Positions 37,173 to 49,854 of a DNA stretch of 64,000 bases are shown piece after piece. The position numbers were made by a program, and so were the translations under genes. Position 1 is the first letter of the stretch. Each line of letters starts with the position of its first letter. Origin of the DNA: Nautilus pompilius (lineage: Eukaryota; Mollusca; Cephalopoda; Nautilida; Nautilidae); the NCBI GenBank assembly GCA_018389105.1, contig JACATO010001106.1, positions 109,501 to 173,500 on the forward strand, written 5' to 3'. The notes beneath the pieces are model-generated. The model saw only the letters and a program-made list of their open reading frames with translations. It had not been told where the DNA came from and ran no database searches.

Positions 37173-39066
37173 ATGGATAAGTGGCTGATAAACAAGAGAA
37201 AAACCTCTGATGATTTGAGTGATGCCGGTACGATGGCAACCGGTGTAACAAGTTCTAAAGCGGAAGCAAAAGAGAATAAGCTTTTTTATGTGAAAAAAAG
37301 AAAGTACAACGAAACTTATTTACAATTTGGATTCACTTTCATTGAAATAAATAATGAGCAGCGCCCAATGTGTGTGGTTTGCAGTGAGCACTTAGCAAGC
37401 GAAAGCATGAGGCCTGCAAAATTGAAAAGGCATCTCGAAACTAAACATCCTTCTTGTGTTAACAAACCCGTGGAGTATTTTGAAAGGTTGTTGCAATCTA
37501 CAAGAAAACAACAATCAAATATTGAAGCGCATTCTGTAACAAATTTAAAATATTTGCGGGCATCGTATGAAGCATCTTTTTTGATTGCAAAGGCTAAAAA
37601 ACCGTTTACAATTGGAGAAGAGCTTGTTCTTCCAATAGCCATCAGAATGACCGAAATTCTCATCGGACAAAAATATGCAAACGAATTAAAAAAATTCCTA
37701 TGGCTGACACCACAGTGAGCAGAAGAATTTCGAAAATTAGCGAGGACTTACATGAACAATTACTAGAAAGAATTAAAGAAAATTCAAAATTCGCAATTCA
37801 ATTGGATGAGACAACGGATATCACAAACATGGCACAATTATTAGTGTATGTAAGGTATTGCTACCACAATGATCTTCATGAAGATTTACTTTTTTGCAAG
37901 CCGTTGGAAGCACACGCTACAGGTGGGGCAATGTTTCAAAAAGTAGACGAATTTTTTGAAGAAGTCGGATTAAAATGGGCTGACTGTGTTGGAGTTTGCA
38001 CAGATGGTGCAGCCGCAATGACAGGAAGAATGTTGGTTTCCACAGTAAAGTCAGATCCGTTTGTAAAAAGGAAGTAACCTTCACTCATTGCATGATTCAT
38101 CGGGAGGTGCTAGCAACAAAAAAAATTAGCGAAGAATTGTGTGAAGTGCTACAAGATTCAGTGAAAATAATCAATTACATTAAATCCCGTGCTCTTAATA
38201 CTCGACTCTTTACGAATTTTTGCAAAGAAATGGGCTCAGAATTTGAATCTTTGCTGCTCCACACGGATATTAGATGGCTTTCAAGAGGTCGAGCTTTAAG
38301 AAGGCTACTGACATTAAAAAATGAAGTCATGTTATTTTTATCAAGTAATAACTCGGATTTGGTAAGATACTTTCACAATGAAGACTGGGTTTCTAAACTT
38401 TGTTATTTATCAGATATTCTTGACAAGCTTAATGAACTCAACATATCATTGCAAGGTGCAAACACAAATATTTTTACATTAACTTCGAAAATTCAAGGTT
38501 TCATTAAAAAAACTAATGTTTGGTTGATTAATGTGAAAAGAAACATATACGAAATGTTTCCATGTTTGGAAGAGTTCATAACCAAAAACGCACTAAGTTT
38601 TGAAAAAGTTAAACCAGTGATAATCGCTCATTTAGTAAGTTTAGCAGAAAATTTCAAAAAGTATTTTCTCAAAGCATCAGACATGAGCCAATTTGCTTGG
38701 ATTCAAAATCCATTTGATGTTGAGGTCGAAAAAGTGAGTAATCTTACAGTAAAGGCGCAGGAAGAATTGGCAGAACTTTCTTCTGATTCTTCTTTAAAAA
38801 TCACGTTCGCTAAAATGAGTCTCATATCGTTTTGGTCTGGTCTTGATTCAGAATATTCGAACTTATCTCAGCTTGCAATAAACACTCTTCTACCTTTTGC
38901 ATCGACTTATTTATGCGAAAGTGCTTTTTCGGCATTAACTAACCTAAAAACAAAACATCGAGCAAATTTGAAATGTCTCGAAACCGTACTAAGACCAGCT
39001 TTGACAAAGTTAGAGCCTAGATTTGATCTTTTATGCAAAAAAATGCAATCGCATCAATCTCATTGA
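37173..39066 (+). pseudogene. hAT transposase with BED zinc finger, two frameshifts
   Basis: The enzyme would bind the element ends and excise it. The first segment (37173-37718, from ATG) has a BED-type finger with Cys67, Cys70, His87 and His92. The second frame (about 37697-38077) carries LDETTD and CTDGAAAM, the likely first two catalytic acidic residues. The third frame (about 38071-39066) carries HTDIRWLSRGRAL and a C-terminal dimerisation-type block FASTYLCESAFSAL, with the candidate catalytic glutamate, before the stop. The combined length of about 630 residues is normal for ZBED5/SCAND3/FAM200-like hAT transposases. Both breaks lie in A-runs (near 37690 and 38066) and each fits loss of a single A; no premature stops occur otherwise. 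Confidence 0.92.
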
Positions 39067-39334
39067 TTCAAATGAAATGATATAATCTTAATAATGATAT
39101 ATGATTTTAACTGCTATTATCTTTCATAACCCCTTATTTTTTCGTACATATGCTTATTTCTATCGTGCTTTTTTCTGTGAATTCTTTTATAAATAAATAA
39201 AAAAAGTAAAATATATTTTATTTCATGTTTAGCTTATGTTGATTTTTCGAAGCAATAAACTTTTTCGCTGCATTAACTTATTTTTTATTTATAAAAAATT
39301 TTGGTGGGTCACGAAAAAAAATTTTTTCCAAAAA

Positions 39335-39367
39335 GGGGTCGCGACAAAAAAAGTTTGAAGAGCACTG
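39335..39367 (-). repeat. hAT terminal inverted repeat, right
   Basis: In reverse complement it starts CAGTGCTCTTCAAAC and reaches GTCGCGACCCC, mirroring the left end. Confidence 0.93.
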
Positions 39368-39375
39368 ATTTAGAT
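39368..39375. other. 8-bp target-site duplication, right
   Basis: ATTTAGAT, identical to 36817-36824. Confidence 0.95.
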
Positions 39376-42318
39376 GAATGGTTCTCTTAGTTCGATATTT
39401 AAAGATTCCAAACCGAAAAAAGTTCCAAGTCTGATCTTTAAAAGGTATTACAGTAATTGGAAAAAAAATCAAATTAACGAAGTTAAGTAACCTTATAGTG
39501 TTCACTTACTGCTGAGAAATGCAATAATGGATAGTGTCAATCCACTCAAGATGAGATCGCCTGTAACATATAATCGTGTATAATGTTATTTTTTTCTTTT
39601 CTAATAATTAATTATTTAAAAAACATTTATAAATAGCAAATATTATTTTAGGATTGCATCGATATTTTTTATATAAAATTACTTATTTTGAGGTCATAAT
39701 AATTAACAAAAAATGTTTCCCTCAAAACTATATAAAAACAATTATTACTACGTTTTAAGTCATTTCCTTTGTCTTGTCAATTGTATTTCTTTATAGCACC
39801 TCTATTAACCTGAAGCCAAGAAAATGAGTGCTCTTAACTGCCAGTCTTGGAAATTTCAGAAAGAAACAAAACTTTTAAGCAAAGCACCGTGGGTAACATT
39901 AGGTTATATATTTGCGTAGCAGTTCTTTAATAAAACTTCGTAAATTTTATAGTCGCTTGGTATCTGAGCAGTAAACGGTTAAAATTCCATTGCTTCGTCA
40001 TTAATTGGAAAATCAATATTTAAAAAACGTTATAAGGCGCTGCAAATGAGAATGGCTTTCAATGCAATATCACCCTGTTTAGTTTCTTGGATTGTTCATT
40101 GTGTGCTTGTGGTCAACGGTTAAATAAATTGATGCACTTATTGTTTATTGTCTAGCTGACAGAAATATGGAAGCGTCTTATAAATGAATTATCATCGAAG
40201 CTAAATTAAGGCAAAAAATGCCATAATATGTGAAAGCGTTAGTCTATTTTTAAATGGGAAAATAGCCAAAGTATTTGTGTGTTTTGCGTGATATACGGTA
40301 AAATTTACAATTTTATGAAGGCATCCATTAAAAAAGGTAAAACTGTCGAAGTGTAACTGATTACGAGATTTCATATCTATATCGGCATTAAGTTGAGTCG
40401 GAAGTCGGTCATCCATTGGAAGGTGGGTAACTGCGGACATGATTTGAAATCTATAAGAATTTCTGTCTAAGAACGAATCTGTTGTAGAAACAAATCATTT
40501 AAATTTAATAGTTTTACTCGCGTTTTGAACAGTTTATCATCTTTGACATGTTAGCTTATATTGCATTTAATCGAAAAAAAATTAAGATGGCAACCATTTG
40601 CAAAATTTTTCCGTGTTTTTTTCATTGTTTTTTTAAAAGCACATATCAGCTGTTTTCTAACTAACCTAAAACTTTTGGTCACTGGTCATATTGGCCCCAC
40701 CAGCACAGTTACCTCCCATCTACACTCTACTCAGTCAACCAATCAGAAATAAAGTCTTTCTACAATATCACACGCAGCTGCAGAAAACATTTAAATAATA
40801 AATACATGAAAATTTGAAATTTGAAAAGGTGTGCCGATCTAATAACTAAATTTTGAAATTTTAATTCATTATTAGCTTAGGTTGCAGTAAAAATCTGTAA
40901 AGTTTATCGTACTTAAGAGGTGTACTGCAGACTCGCCATGCATCAGCGTTACTCTGGTTTCGATAAGTTCGCAGAGTGGATCGAAGTCCCCATCGATGCT
41001 AATCACTAATGGCTTTGTTATTTACTTGGAAAATGTACGCCGACCGCGGGTTTAATCTTCTGGCGTTTTTCAGTGGAGAAGCAGTCTACTAATGGATTGC
41101 GTCAATCCAGCTAAATGTTTTAGTAAATATTAATTTGGATTGATTAGTTCCTGGAAAACCACGAATGGTAATGCAAACACAAGCTTATTTTGGTCCTGGA
41201 ATATTGGCAAGAGAGTTTCGGATTATAGCTACAAAATATTCATCATTCAGATAACCTCGAGTTAACTCAAGCAAGTATTTGGCCTGGTGTTTATTTAATT
41301 AAAAGCCAAAAATTACTTTAAGCCACAATGCATTAAAGTTAAGGTCTCATCTAAAATTTACATATTTATGCACCAAATATCGTTTCATCAAAATAAATAA
41401 ACATGTTTCAATTTGAGGAAATTCTACAAACCATGAACGGTAGTAAAATATACAGATAAAACCTGACGTGTACACGAGAACGAAACGTTTGAATGCATTT
41501 ATTCCATCTTTCGTGAAGAGCATAACGAACCAAAAGACTATGTCTGCATGGCATCAAATATTCAGTAAATGTTATCTACATATCGATTTTTGATTATTAA
41601 TGTCAGTGATTAAAGATGAGGAAATTATGAAATTTTTGCTCAATGCTATTGATATTAACTAAACGTAACTCAAACTATTTTAAAGTAAATATAGAATGCA
41701 TGACAACATTTACAAGTTTTAATTGCGCTACATTTAAATTTACGTAGCACCTTTTTAAAGTAAAAGTAAAAATGAAATGCGGCATTAATTGTAGCTTTAA
41801 TTTCTCATTTAAAACCAGTATTTCGTCATTCAGCAGCATGAAATTTTTAGTTACTTTGCTTATCTTATGTACGTACAATTGCAAATCTTCGCTAATCTAT
41901 TCCTGTTTTGCAATAGATTTTTGGAAAAATTGTTTACTCAGCCAGTCTGGAAAACCAAGATCATCATCATAAGTAAGACACTAAATTGCAACTCCATAAA
42001 AGAGACTCTTTTGGGAAATTTAATTTTAAAATCTTAGTGAAGAGTGGACTTTCAGAGCCAATACAATGCTGTAAATAGTTAATGAAACTAATAGAAACTT
42101 ACTTTTCTCGGGTAAATTAGTAACCAGAATTATTGCGTCACCAAATATAACTCTTATTTTTATCTATATGTGGTAATACTATAACTAATGAATTGTTTCA
42201 ACATTTTTGTTTCTTATTATTTATGTACCGATTTCCTTTGTCAAGATAGTCAAAACAATATATCAAGGGCGCAAATATGAAATCGACTGTAACTTTTTGT
42301 CCTGTGTTGAATCTCCAC
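39376..42318. other. unassigned AT-rich sequence
   Basis: No gene or element supported. Openings at 40201-40440 (minus), 40561-40752 (plus) and the overlapping pair at 41675-41972 have no domains. Confidence 0.5.
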
Positions 42319-42320
42319 TA

Positions 42321-42895
42321 TACAGGGTTATTCAAAAAGAATGAACCAATTTCATGATGCAATACTTCAGTTCTCATGCATCGTCATGGGATGAGTCAGT
42401 GACCATTTGAAAGAGGAGTTTTATAAGTTTTGATTAGCTTCACAGGGGGCGCTGTAATTGCGTCGTTTCTCCGGCAACATTCAATTGTTTGTTTACCCTC
42501 AGAATGGCGAGTCCTCAGCAAAAGGCGTTCTGCGTTCTCGAGTTTGTGAAAACAAAATCGGTTGTCACGGTGCAGCGTGATTTTTTATTATGGGGATATG
42601 TTAAAGATCGTGTTTATGATCCACCGCTACCCACTAACCTCGATGACCTTAAACATCGAATAACAACAGCGATCAACTCAGTGGATCGTGATATGCTGAT
42701 ACGCGTCTGGGAGGAATTCTCTTATCGCATTGATGTTGCCCGTGCTGCAGGTGGTGGCCGCATTGAACACTTGTAAGACAGGAAATAAAACGTGATTGTG
42801 AGTAGAATACTTGTGACTTAGCTGGAGTCTTCTATTGCTTTTTCTTATTAAAATATTGCGTAATGAAATCGGTTCATTCTTTTTGAATAACACTA
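42321..42895 (+). mobile_element. internally deleted Tc1/mariner-type element (575 bp) with intact ends
   Basis: Left end TACAGGGTTATTCAAAAAG (42321 onward, continuing AATGAACCAATTTCATGATGC). The right end, reversed from 42895, reads TAGTGTTATTCAAAAAGAAT and then GAACCGATTTCATTACGC. The ends pair over about 40 bp with few mismatches. TA precedes the left end (42319-42320) and follows the right end (42896-42897), as expected for a TA-targeting element. The interior holds one short open frame made of the two extremities of a transposase, so the element is a deletion derivative that would depend on a full-length partner. Confidence 0.9.
42504..42776 (+). CDS. in-frame fused N- and C-terminal ends of a Tc1/mariner-type transposase
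   Basis: From the ATG at 42504 there are 90 codons without a break. The start (MASPQQKAFCVLEFVKTKSV) looks like the first helix-turn-helix region of IS630/Tc1/mariner-type transposases found widely in invertebrates. From about residue 28 it switches to LLWGYVKDRVYDPPLPTNL, then MLIRVWEEFSYRIDV and a C terminus HIEHL-like (RIEHL), which is the family's C-terminal region after the third catalytic residue. The catalytic domain between is missing, so it cannot transpose. The join lies near GTGCAGCGTGATTTTTTATT (about 42569-42588). The reading frame survives the deletion, which may be chance or may reflect a retained DNA-binding product. Confidence 0.8.
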   Translation: MASPQQKAFCVLEFVKTKSVVTVQRDFLLWGYVKDRVYDPPLPTNLDDLKHRITTAINSVDRDMLIRVWEEFSYRIDVARAAGGGRIEHL

Positions 42896-42897
42896 TA

Positions 42898-45800
42898 CGA
42901 ATGCAATGAGGATGTTTATTAGATTACTAGGGAGAAACTGTATAACAAAACAGCGCTTAATTGGTTTATTAAGCTAAAAGTGATTGTCTTACATTGAAGC
43001 GCATCATCAAAACTCGGTAATTTGGAAAAACAAGGTGATACAATAATCTGAACCATTCTCCATGTTCTTGGTTTATAGAAATCTTGGAAAATTTAGAAAA
43101 GTTCTTACAGATTATTACCAATGGAAATCTTAAAAGAGTAAGATTTTTTCTTAATTAAGCCAATATAATACAGGAGGTAATTAAATTAACTTTTAGAAAT
43201 ACCTCTTCAAAAAGCAATTTAAAATGTCTTTCTTATATAAGTTTTCCACATCTTGAATGTGCTGGGCAGGTTTGAGATCCATACTTAAAAAAAAAATTAT
43301 TGAATTAGTATAGAAAATTTTGCGTACATTGTCTAGAATTCTTTCGTGTATCAAGCATTTAGAGTATGCGGGAGAACTGAAATTATTTTATATCTTTAGT
43401 TCTTATTTCAGATTTTAGAAAACGTTTGACAAAAGATTTGAAAATTTGAGTTTAGTTATCTTATTAGAATGCGGAAGAAAGCCATCGATGTGTGTACACA
43501 TAAGGAGCCAAGAAAGAACAGACAGATCCCATCTTTACCTACTTCGACTATCGCCGCCCGCATGTTATTCCATTAATTTAAAATTCTCTTTTCAAAACCT
43601 ATTCTCTAACATGACCCATGCTGCAGATAGTTTGTAATTACCATTTCCATCATTCGTAACTGTAGATAAACGTAATGATTTAACAGTCCACGTGATCAGA
43701 AGCCGTTATTTTCAAACCATAAATTACTTATGGAGTGAAATTCAATAACGTTAAATGCACGAAGCACTAAAAGATGGTATAATTTGCTTCATACGTATAC
43801 TGCATACGTTAATAAGTGATTGAGGGCCCAGGTTACAGCTTGCAGCTTTAAATACGAGTTGAATATTAAATTTTTAAGGCAATCTTTAAAAAAGAATAAG
43901 ATAATATACTGATGCAAGTTACGAGGGACGTACAACTTAAACTCAGCTGAAGTAGCTCTCGCCGTAATGGCGCCTTGCCGGGTTCCCTTTTAGCGCCCCT
44001 AGTGCCCGTGTAGTTTGTAAGGAAGAAAACACAAACACTGAGTCCACACGATGGTTTCAACAAACTATCAGATGCGTAAAAGAAATAATTAATTAAATTT
44101 TATTTGTATCAGTACTTCAGAGGTTGTGTTGTATCTTTTCGCTTTTCAGAAAAGATGCCCCAAAACCAGTGACGTCACAGCCCACAGCGGAGTAACACAT
44201 TTTACCTTCACCGAAATTCGGCGCGTATCCAATCGCCACACTCCGCCACACACATCCCAATATCGAACAAATCTCGTTTGCGGTCTTTTTTGACAGGAGA
44301 GTTATGGCGTTGCTCATGGATGTTTGAGGAGTACTTTCAGTTTAGATTTGATCATGTTTTTCTGAATTTTGCGTTATAGGTAGATTATTGAAGCGAACTT
44401 CTTTGGTTTTGAAGTAAAACAAGTTTTCTTTTTCTAAGCTCATTAAACTTATGCTAAGCGAGTATTTAAAAAAAAATAATGTTAAAATCACAAGTCAGAT
44501 TCTGAAGGCATCAGTGGCTGATTACCGGTTCCTTCTCCCTTTTCTTTACTACTCAACTGCATAGGTTATCTTTAGCCACCCTGTTTCCTTCCACATCTAG
44601 AAATAACGAGAAATAGTCCTGTTTTGGGTGGGGCACACGTAGTGAAGGTTCCGCAGGGTGGCATGAACCGTATCCGGGTGACTCGAAAATCAAAACAGAG
44701 TTATCCGCGAAGATCTTTTTATCCGACTTCTATTTTTCTGGAGCGTAGGATCAGTCCGAACTATGGAAATGCCGTCCATTTCTTACACAAACAGAGCTGA
44801 ACGTTCGGAGACGGCCAAACTTGGCCCTGACATTCCTGGTCATTCTGAACTCTCGGCCCGCGCCGAATCTACTCCAGTAAAGCTTCTGCATTCTCATCAC
44901 TGTCGGATATCGCAATAAGCAGGTTTTATGTATCGAATTACCTGCCTCCAAAAGTCTGCGCAGGTTTTCTCGGAAAAATAAACGAGAAAGTCGCGAAGCG
45001 GCATAAACACCCAATTAACGGCTGTCTGAGAAGGATTTGCCTTCTCCAGAAAGCTAATTCAAATATTTGATAATTCCAAAAGCGTTTCTCGCGTTACCCG
45101 CTGGCCATGGACTTTGTTTGCAGTTCATTATGTTAACGTTTACCTATCCAGTGCTTGTTCGAATTCGCCATCTCGCTTGGTTTCCTTCTTCGATCCTTCC
45201 TCGCTAACTAGCTATAAATGGATTTAATCGGTGGCGTCAGCGGGTAACCAATGTTTTTGCGAGACAATCGCCTGTTGATGTTGATATTCGTTCTGACTGG
45301 TGGAAGATCGATCTGGAGGAGGATTTGTGGAGCGAATCGTAACGTCCTGGTTGTTGTGGCGGTATAGACGTGCAGGGGGGGGAGATATTCGTGACCGTTG
45401 TTTCGGAACGAACATATCCCTGACAGCGGCTCTCAAAAGGAAAATTTGGACAGCAGCAAGGTTTCTTGATAACTGCAGCGGATTGGATGTCTGGCAACCA
45501 AACCTGGAACCCCCGGTAACCTAAGATACTTATTAGAATTTTTTTGTGGCAAGAAATTCCTCTTGAAAAATGAGCTCTGCAGAATGTCACAGTGAATTAA
45601 TTGCTTTGGCGCTTGCACCACCGTCTTTCGAGACCGCCAGTTGCTCACTTCCTCTCATGTATATCGCATAATTTTTTTTTATTTTACATCTTTTTATTAT
45701 TAAAATAAAGAATACACCTTAGTCAGGCGACAGCTATGTATTTTCTGGTGACACATCCGCTATATTCATCCCAAAAATACGCATAACATCAGAAAAGACG

Positions 45801-47080
45801 GGAAATTCCTCTTGTCTCCCCTTTAACTTTTCACACCTTTGTCCACTATGGACTTCATAAACTAAGAGCGTCAAAATAAAAGCATAAAACCGACTAGGAA
45901 TAAATATTACGCCTACTAAATTCACCGCACCCCAGCTAAAATAAAAAACTACATACAGTTTAAAATAAACAGCTGTTTTAATTATTTTCTTAACGTTCAC
46001 AGAACGCGAACATATCAGGAACCGCCACGAGTATGCGGAAGATATAACGTTACCATAACTGTTCTTGCATCCATTGTGTCCATGCATTCTTAAACTTAAC
46101 AGAACCTGTTCTTTCATTAAAACCGAGCGCTCATGATTCAGACACATCTGCGTATTCCAATTTCTTTGTGCTTAAGTTGATATTCGAAGTAAGTCACTGG
46201 ACAAAATCTTGACCTTAATGTATTAGTAGTTGTGTGAAGTTTCCGAACAACACAATTTTAACAAACTGTATATTCCTAGACTTTGTTATTCGTTTTCATT
46301 TGTAAAAATTTCCAATAACAACAAATTATCAAAAAAAAATTCAAAATAATAGATTAATTACCCTTATCAAGATATTTTGAAAGCGCCATTTATATAACCG
46401 AGCGATTTTGAAATAGGTGTGGAAAGAGGCGAAATGTTAGAATCTATAATGACACTATATAGCACCCCTCGCACAGGTATGACATGCACCCAGATGCAAA
46501 GTGGTACTGTGCACATCTATGATGCAGACTAAACTGTAAACTGCTTTGTTTGTCCCTTACTGAATCAGATCAAATCATAAAAGAGTAACTTAAAAATGAT
46601 ATAAGTAATTTTTAAATATTTTTACCACGTTTCAGAAAAAATACAAAATTAGCCAAATTAACTTTTTTCATTGATGCTTCAGTTTTAATGAAGAAAGTCC
46701 TATTTTTCTTCACGTTCCGTTCTCTTGTTACAAAATTCACCGTCTACCATCAGTTGAAAATGCATTTAAGAACAGTAAAGTTATTTCACATTGTTGTTTA
46801 TTGCGGAACTATTGTTTATTGTATACCGTAAGTCCGGTGACAGAATTTTCCTGTAATTTCGTGTAACTTTGATCATTTTTAAAATCCAGTTGTGGTAGTT
46901 AAGAATTCAGTTGGGGTTTCTTTTAAATATACGAGAAAGAACTACATCGCTTTTTACCACACCACAGATTTTTAAAAAGTGTGTGTGTTTTCTTTTCGTC
47001 AGCGTTTAGTGTTAATACTGAGACAGACAGAAATAATTTTTGAATTAGTAGCCGGACTTACCTCAAAACAAAAGCTCTGA
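42898..47080. other. unassigned region with two GC-richer blocks
   Basis: No gene supported. A block near 44150-44330 contains the CRE-type palindrome TGACGTCA (about 44171-44178) and an inverted or direct CCAAT near 44229, which could be promoter elements. A second block, about 44750-45660, has several mutually overlapping openings on both strands (for example 45590-45237 minus, 117 codons), none recognised. TATAAA-like ATAAATGG lies near 45213. Confidence 0.4.
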
Positions 47081-47168
47081 ACAATTGGATAGCAGCACAA
47101 ATGAGGAATACTGCCTTATACGAAACAATTGGATAGCAGCACAAATGAGGAATACTGCCTTATACGAA
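47081..47168 (+). repeat. perfect 44-bp tandem duplication
   Basis: Two exact copies of a 44-bp unit beginning ACAATTGGATAGCAGCACAA and ending TGCCTTATACGAA. Identity with no differences suggests a recent event. Confidence 0.97.
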
Positions 47169-49204
47169 TCTACAAGTCTTTGGAAGAACCCGTGTGCTGG
47201 GAATTTCCGGCGCGCCATTCAGTATTCTTGGTTAATATCTGGTATCGGTGATTTTATTGTTTTTCATGTCAGTCAATAAAAACCGAGTAAAAATTCATTT
47301 TTATTCCACAAAATAAAGAAATATTAATAATAAATGTGTGTAATGCGTACGTGCATGAATTTATTTTAAAATTATTATTAATGTTAGAAATAAATCATTA
47401 AAAGTGTTTTTGAAAAAATTGTTTAGATACCAAACAAAGATCTGAAGTTATCTTCCAAGTCAAACTTTTCATAGCATCAGATTCCTGGACAGTTTTTCTT
47501 GATTTAATCGTTGCGATATTTTCAAACACTTTGTTGTTATTTTTGTCTTTCAAATTGCTGCTGTGTAATTAATTAAACTCCCCAACCTTTTTTTTTTTCT
47601 TTATCAAAAATAACAGAAATTAATACAAAAGACTGAAATTAAATAAACAATAATTCTTAATTTTTTTCCTAATGTCGATGGAACAAATTAATCGATTCCA
47701 GGTTAAAAGAAAACAGAAAACGTTATTTCCCATTATGTAGCAGTTTAGTTGCTTCAAATTATTTTCGAACAATAAAACGGAATTGGTATTACAGAAGGGG
47801 GTTATGGTGATCTGTCGTTAATAGTTTGATACATTATTCACGATAGTTTGATCTTTCCATCTAGAGTCTTTATTTTATTCATAGCATTGTTCAATCAATT
47901 CCGTGCGGAAGTTTGGCTTTAACCAGATTAAACCAAACAGTTTGAAAACCAAGCCACCAGCAGCTGTCTACTTGCTCTGTTGTCAGAACTGCTAGAAAAC
48001 CACGTGTGAGATCGGGAAGAAATGAACATATTATTCAGCATCCATACTACACCACAGTTTAACTTGATCGAGCACAAAATTTTCAGAAATCGCTCTAGCA
48101 TATCTCTGATCGCTCTTCTTCATCAACCGGCCACTGTTGTTGTTTTTTGTTTTCCTTAAAATTTAAAAATGAAGAGTTCTAGAAGAGTTTTTTCTGGCAG
48201 ATGCGGTGGTGGTAACTTCTTTCCGGTTTGCACTCTGTACCTACGCGTAACGTTATGATAACCGCAGTGCCAATATTTACTACGTAGAATATGTCTCTCA
48301 GTCACCCATTAGGGGACCTATGATTCTTGGCCCTGGGCCCGAACACTAGACCAGTAGTCTCTTTGTTGTCCGCGACTGGTCAAAGCGGGCTTTGCAACTT
48401 ACAGAAGGAAGAACGAATGTTTTAAATCAGTCTACTTTAAGGAAACTTGTTTGTCTACTATTGCCTTTTCAAATATTTGGTCTGGCTTTTTATTAACGAG
48501 AATGATGATCACTAATCAGTTCTCTCTGGATAAGAAAACCAAAATAAGATAGTGTTTCGTCCCTGGTTCCAATAAAACTCGGCTGGATCTTGTCAAAGAG
48601 CGGTTATATCAATTAGATTTAATCGCCGCTAGTCCAATTCGAAATTTAGCTAGATCGAGATATAATCTCTTGTTTAGATAGGTTCTGAGAGAATCTCAGG
48701 ATACCAAAATACAGGATATCTCTTTGGGCACTGTTTTCCAGCTTGACCAGCAATCGTTCGCTTGGAAAGAAGACCAGGTCGGTAACAACGTGAAACGTTG
48801 GAGTCCTCAAAAGCGAGAATGTTTAGAGAGGCGATTTCAGTATGAGGGCAAGCCATTTCCGTCCACCATGAGAGCTATAACACGATTATTTTCAAATCCA
48901 ATTTTTAGTGTATCAATAACGAGGTTACAGGAAACACAGTGAATTATCGCCTAATATATTGATTTTTTATAGGAAAAAAAAACTCATTCATCTTCTACTC
49001 GGGGAAATCTAATTATATCGTAAAACGCTTTCAGAGGAAGGAAATTAAGCTTAAATTCACGACTAACGTAGTAATGGCGTGATTGCATAAATTTAACTGC
49101 TAATGCAAGACAAAGAATCTAATTTACAGATTTAAACGAACTTTCTTTTCCATTACGTCAAACCAAACATTTTTGTCATCCTTCAGAACTGTAAATAATG
49201 CACA
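47169..49204. other. unassigned sequence
   Basis: No feature supported. Openings near 48674-48942 overlap on both strands and have no domain. Confidence 0.45.
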
Positions 49205-49600
49205 AAAATGTTGGTGTGTCTTATTTTAAAGATGGACAAACACAAATGTAAATCTAATGCGTAGGCAGAATTTAGGATTGTAGAGTCTGTTCTTAAATAG
49301 GTTTGTGTCTCATATTTTAAAACCGAGAAAATCGACAGTAAGCCTAATAAGTAGTCAGTTTATAGGTTGTAGGAACTGCTTTGAAATATATTTATTTTTA
49401 ATATTTTTAAAATGTTCTGTACCTAAAATGAATGACAAAAATTTTTAAGTAAATCCCAAAAATAAACATCGTATAAAACTGTAAAGAGTACTCAAAAATA
49501 TGTTTATGTCTTATGCTTTTAATGACCTGAAATTGTTATTAATCCCGATAGATAGGTAGTATGTAGGTTTTTAGAAACTCTTTTAACAGCCAGTTCGCAA
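49205..49600 (+). repeat. diverged tandem repeat of about 90-110 bp, left block
   Basis: Roughly four diverged units, each with a TGTGTCTTATATTTTAAA-like start, a GACAGTAAGCCTAATAAGTA-like middle and a TAGGTTGTAGGAACTGCT-like end. Examples: near 49211, 49304, 49386 and 49502. The same theme recurs at 53165-53445 in the same orientation. Confidence 0.6.
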
Positions 49601-49854
49601 GACAGCCGTTAAGTATAGTTCCATTCTGTTGAGAAAGATTTTAGGTCGTGGTATGTCTTCTCGGACTTTAAGATAACAAAACTCGATATTTTACGACAAA
49701 ACAAGATCACAGATATTTCTACTTAGAATTTTTTTTTTCCTTTTAAGAAGTTACGACGCTTTAAATATCGAACGGTGTAGTTTTGACCTTGGTAGAAACA
49801 GCGCGTAATAGATTAAATCGCACTACATCCTTAGTTTTTTTGTTTTTTTTAATT

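Larger units (their letters stand above)
36825..39367 (+). mobile_element. hAT-superfamily DNA transposon, complete ends
   Basis: A 2,543-bp element flanked by a perfect 8-bp duplication (ATTTAGAT). Its ends are imperfect inverted repeats: left CAGAGGTCTTCAAAG then GTCGCGACCCC (36825-36855); right, in reverse, CAGTGCTCTTCAAAC then GTCGCGACCCC (39335-39367). Further GGGxGTCGC motifs lie just inside the left end at about 36861 and 36881, and a GTGGGTCACG inside the right end at about 39304, as expected for subterminal transposase-binding repeats. It carries one transposase gene on the plus strand. The clean duplication and almost intact gene point to recent insertion relative to the other elements here. 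Confidence 0.97.

Noticed and set aside
37316..37663. 115-codon protein antisense to the hAT transposase
   Set aside because: It is a shadow of the well-supported transposase frame on the plus strand.
45237..45590. 117-codon minus-strand protein
   Set aside because: Several other openings overlap it on both strands in a GC-richer block, and no domain or splice support was seen.
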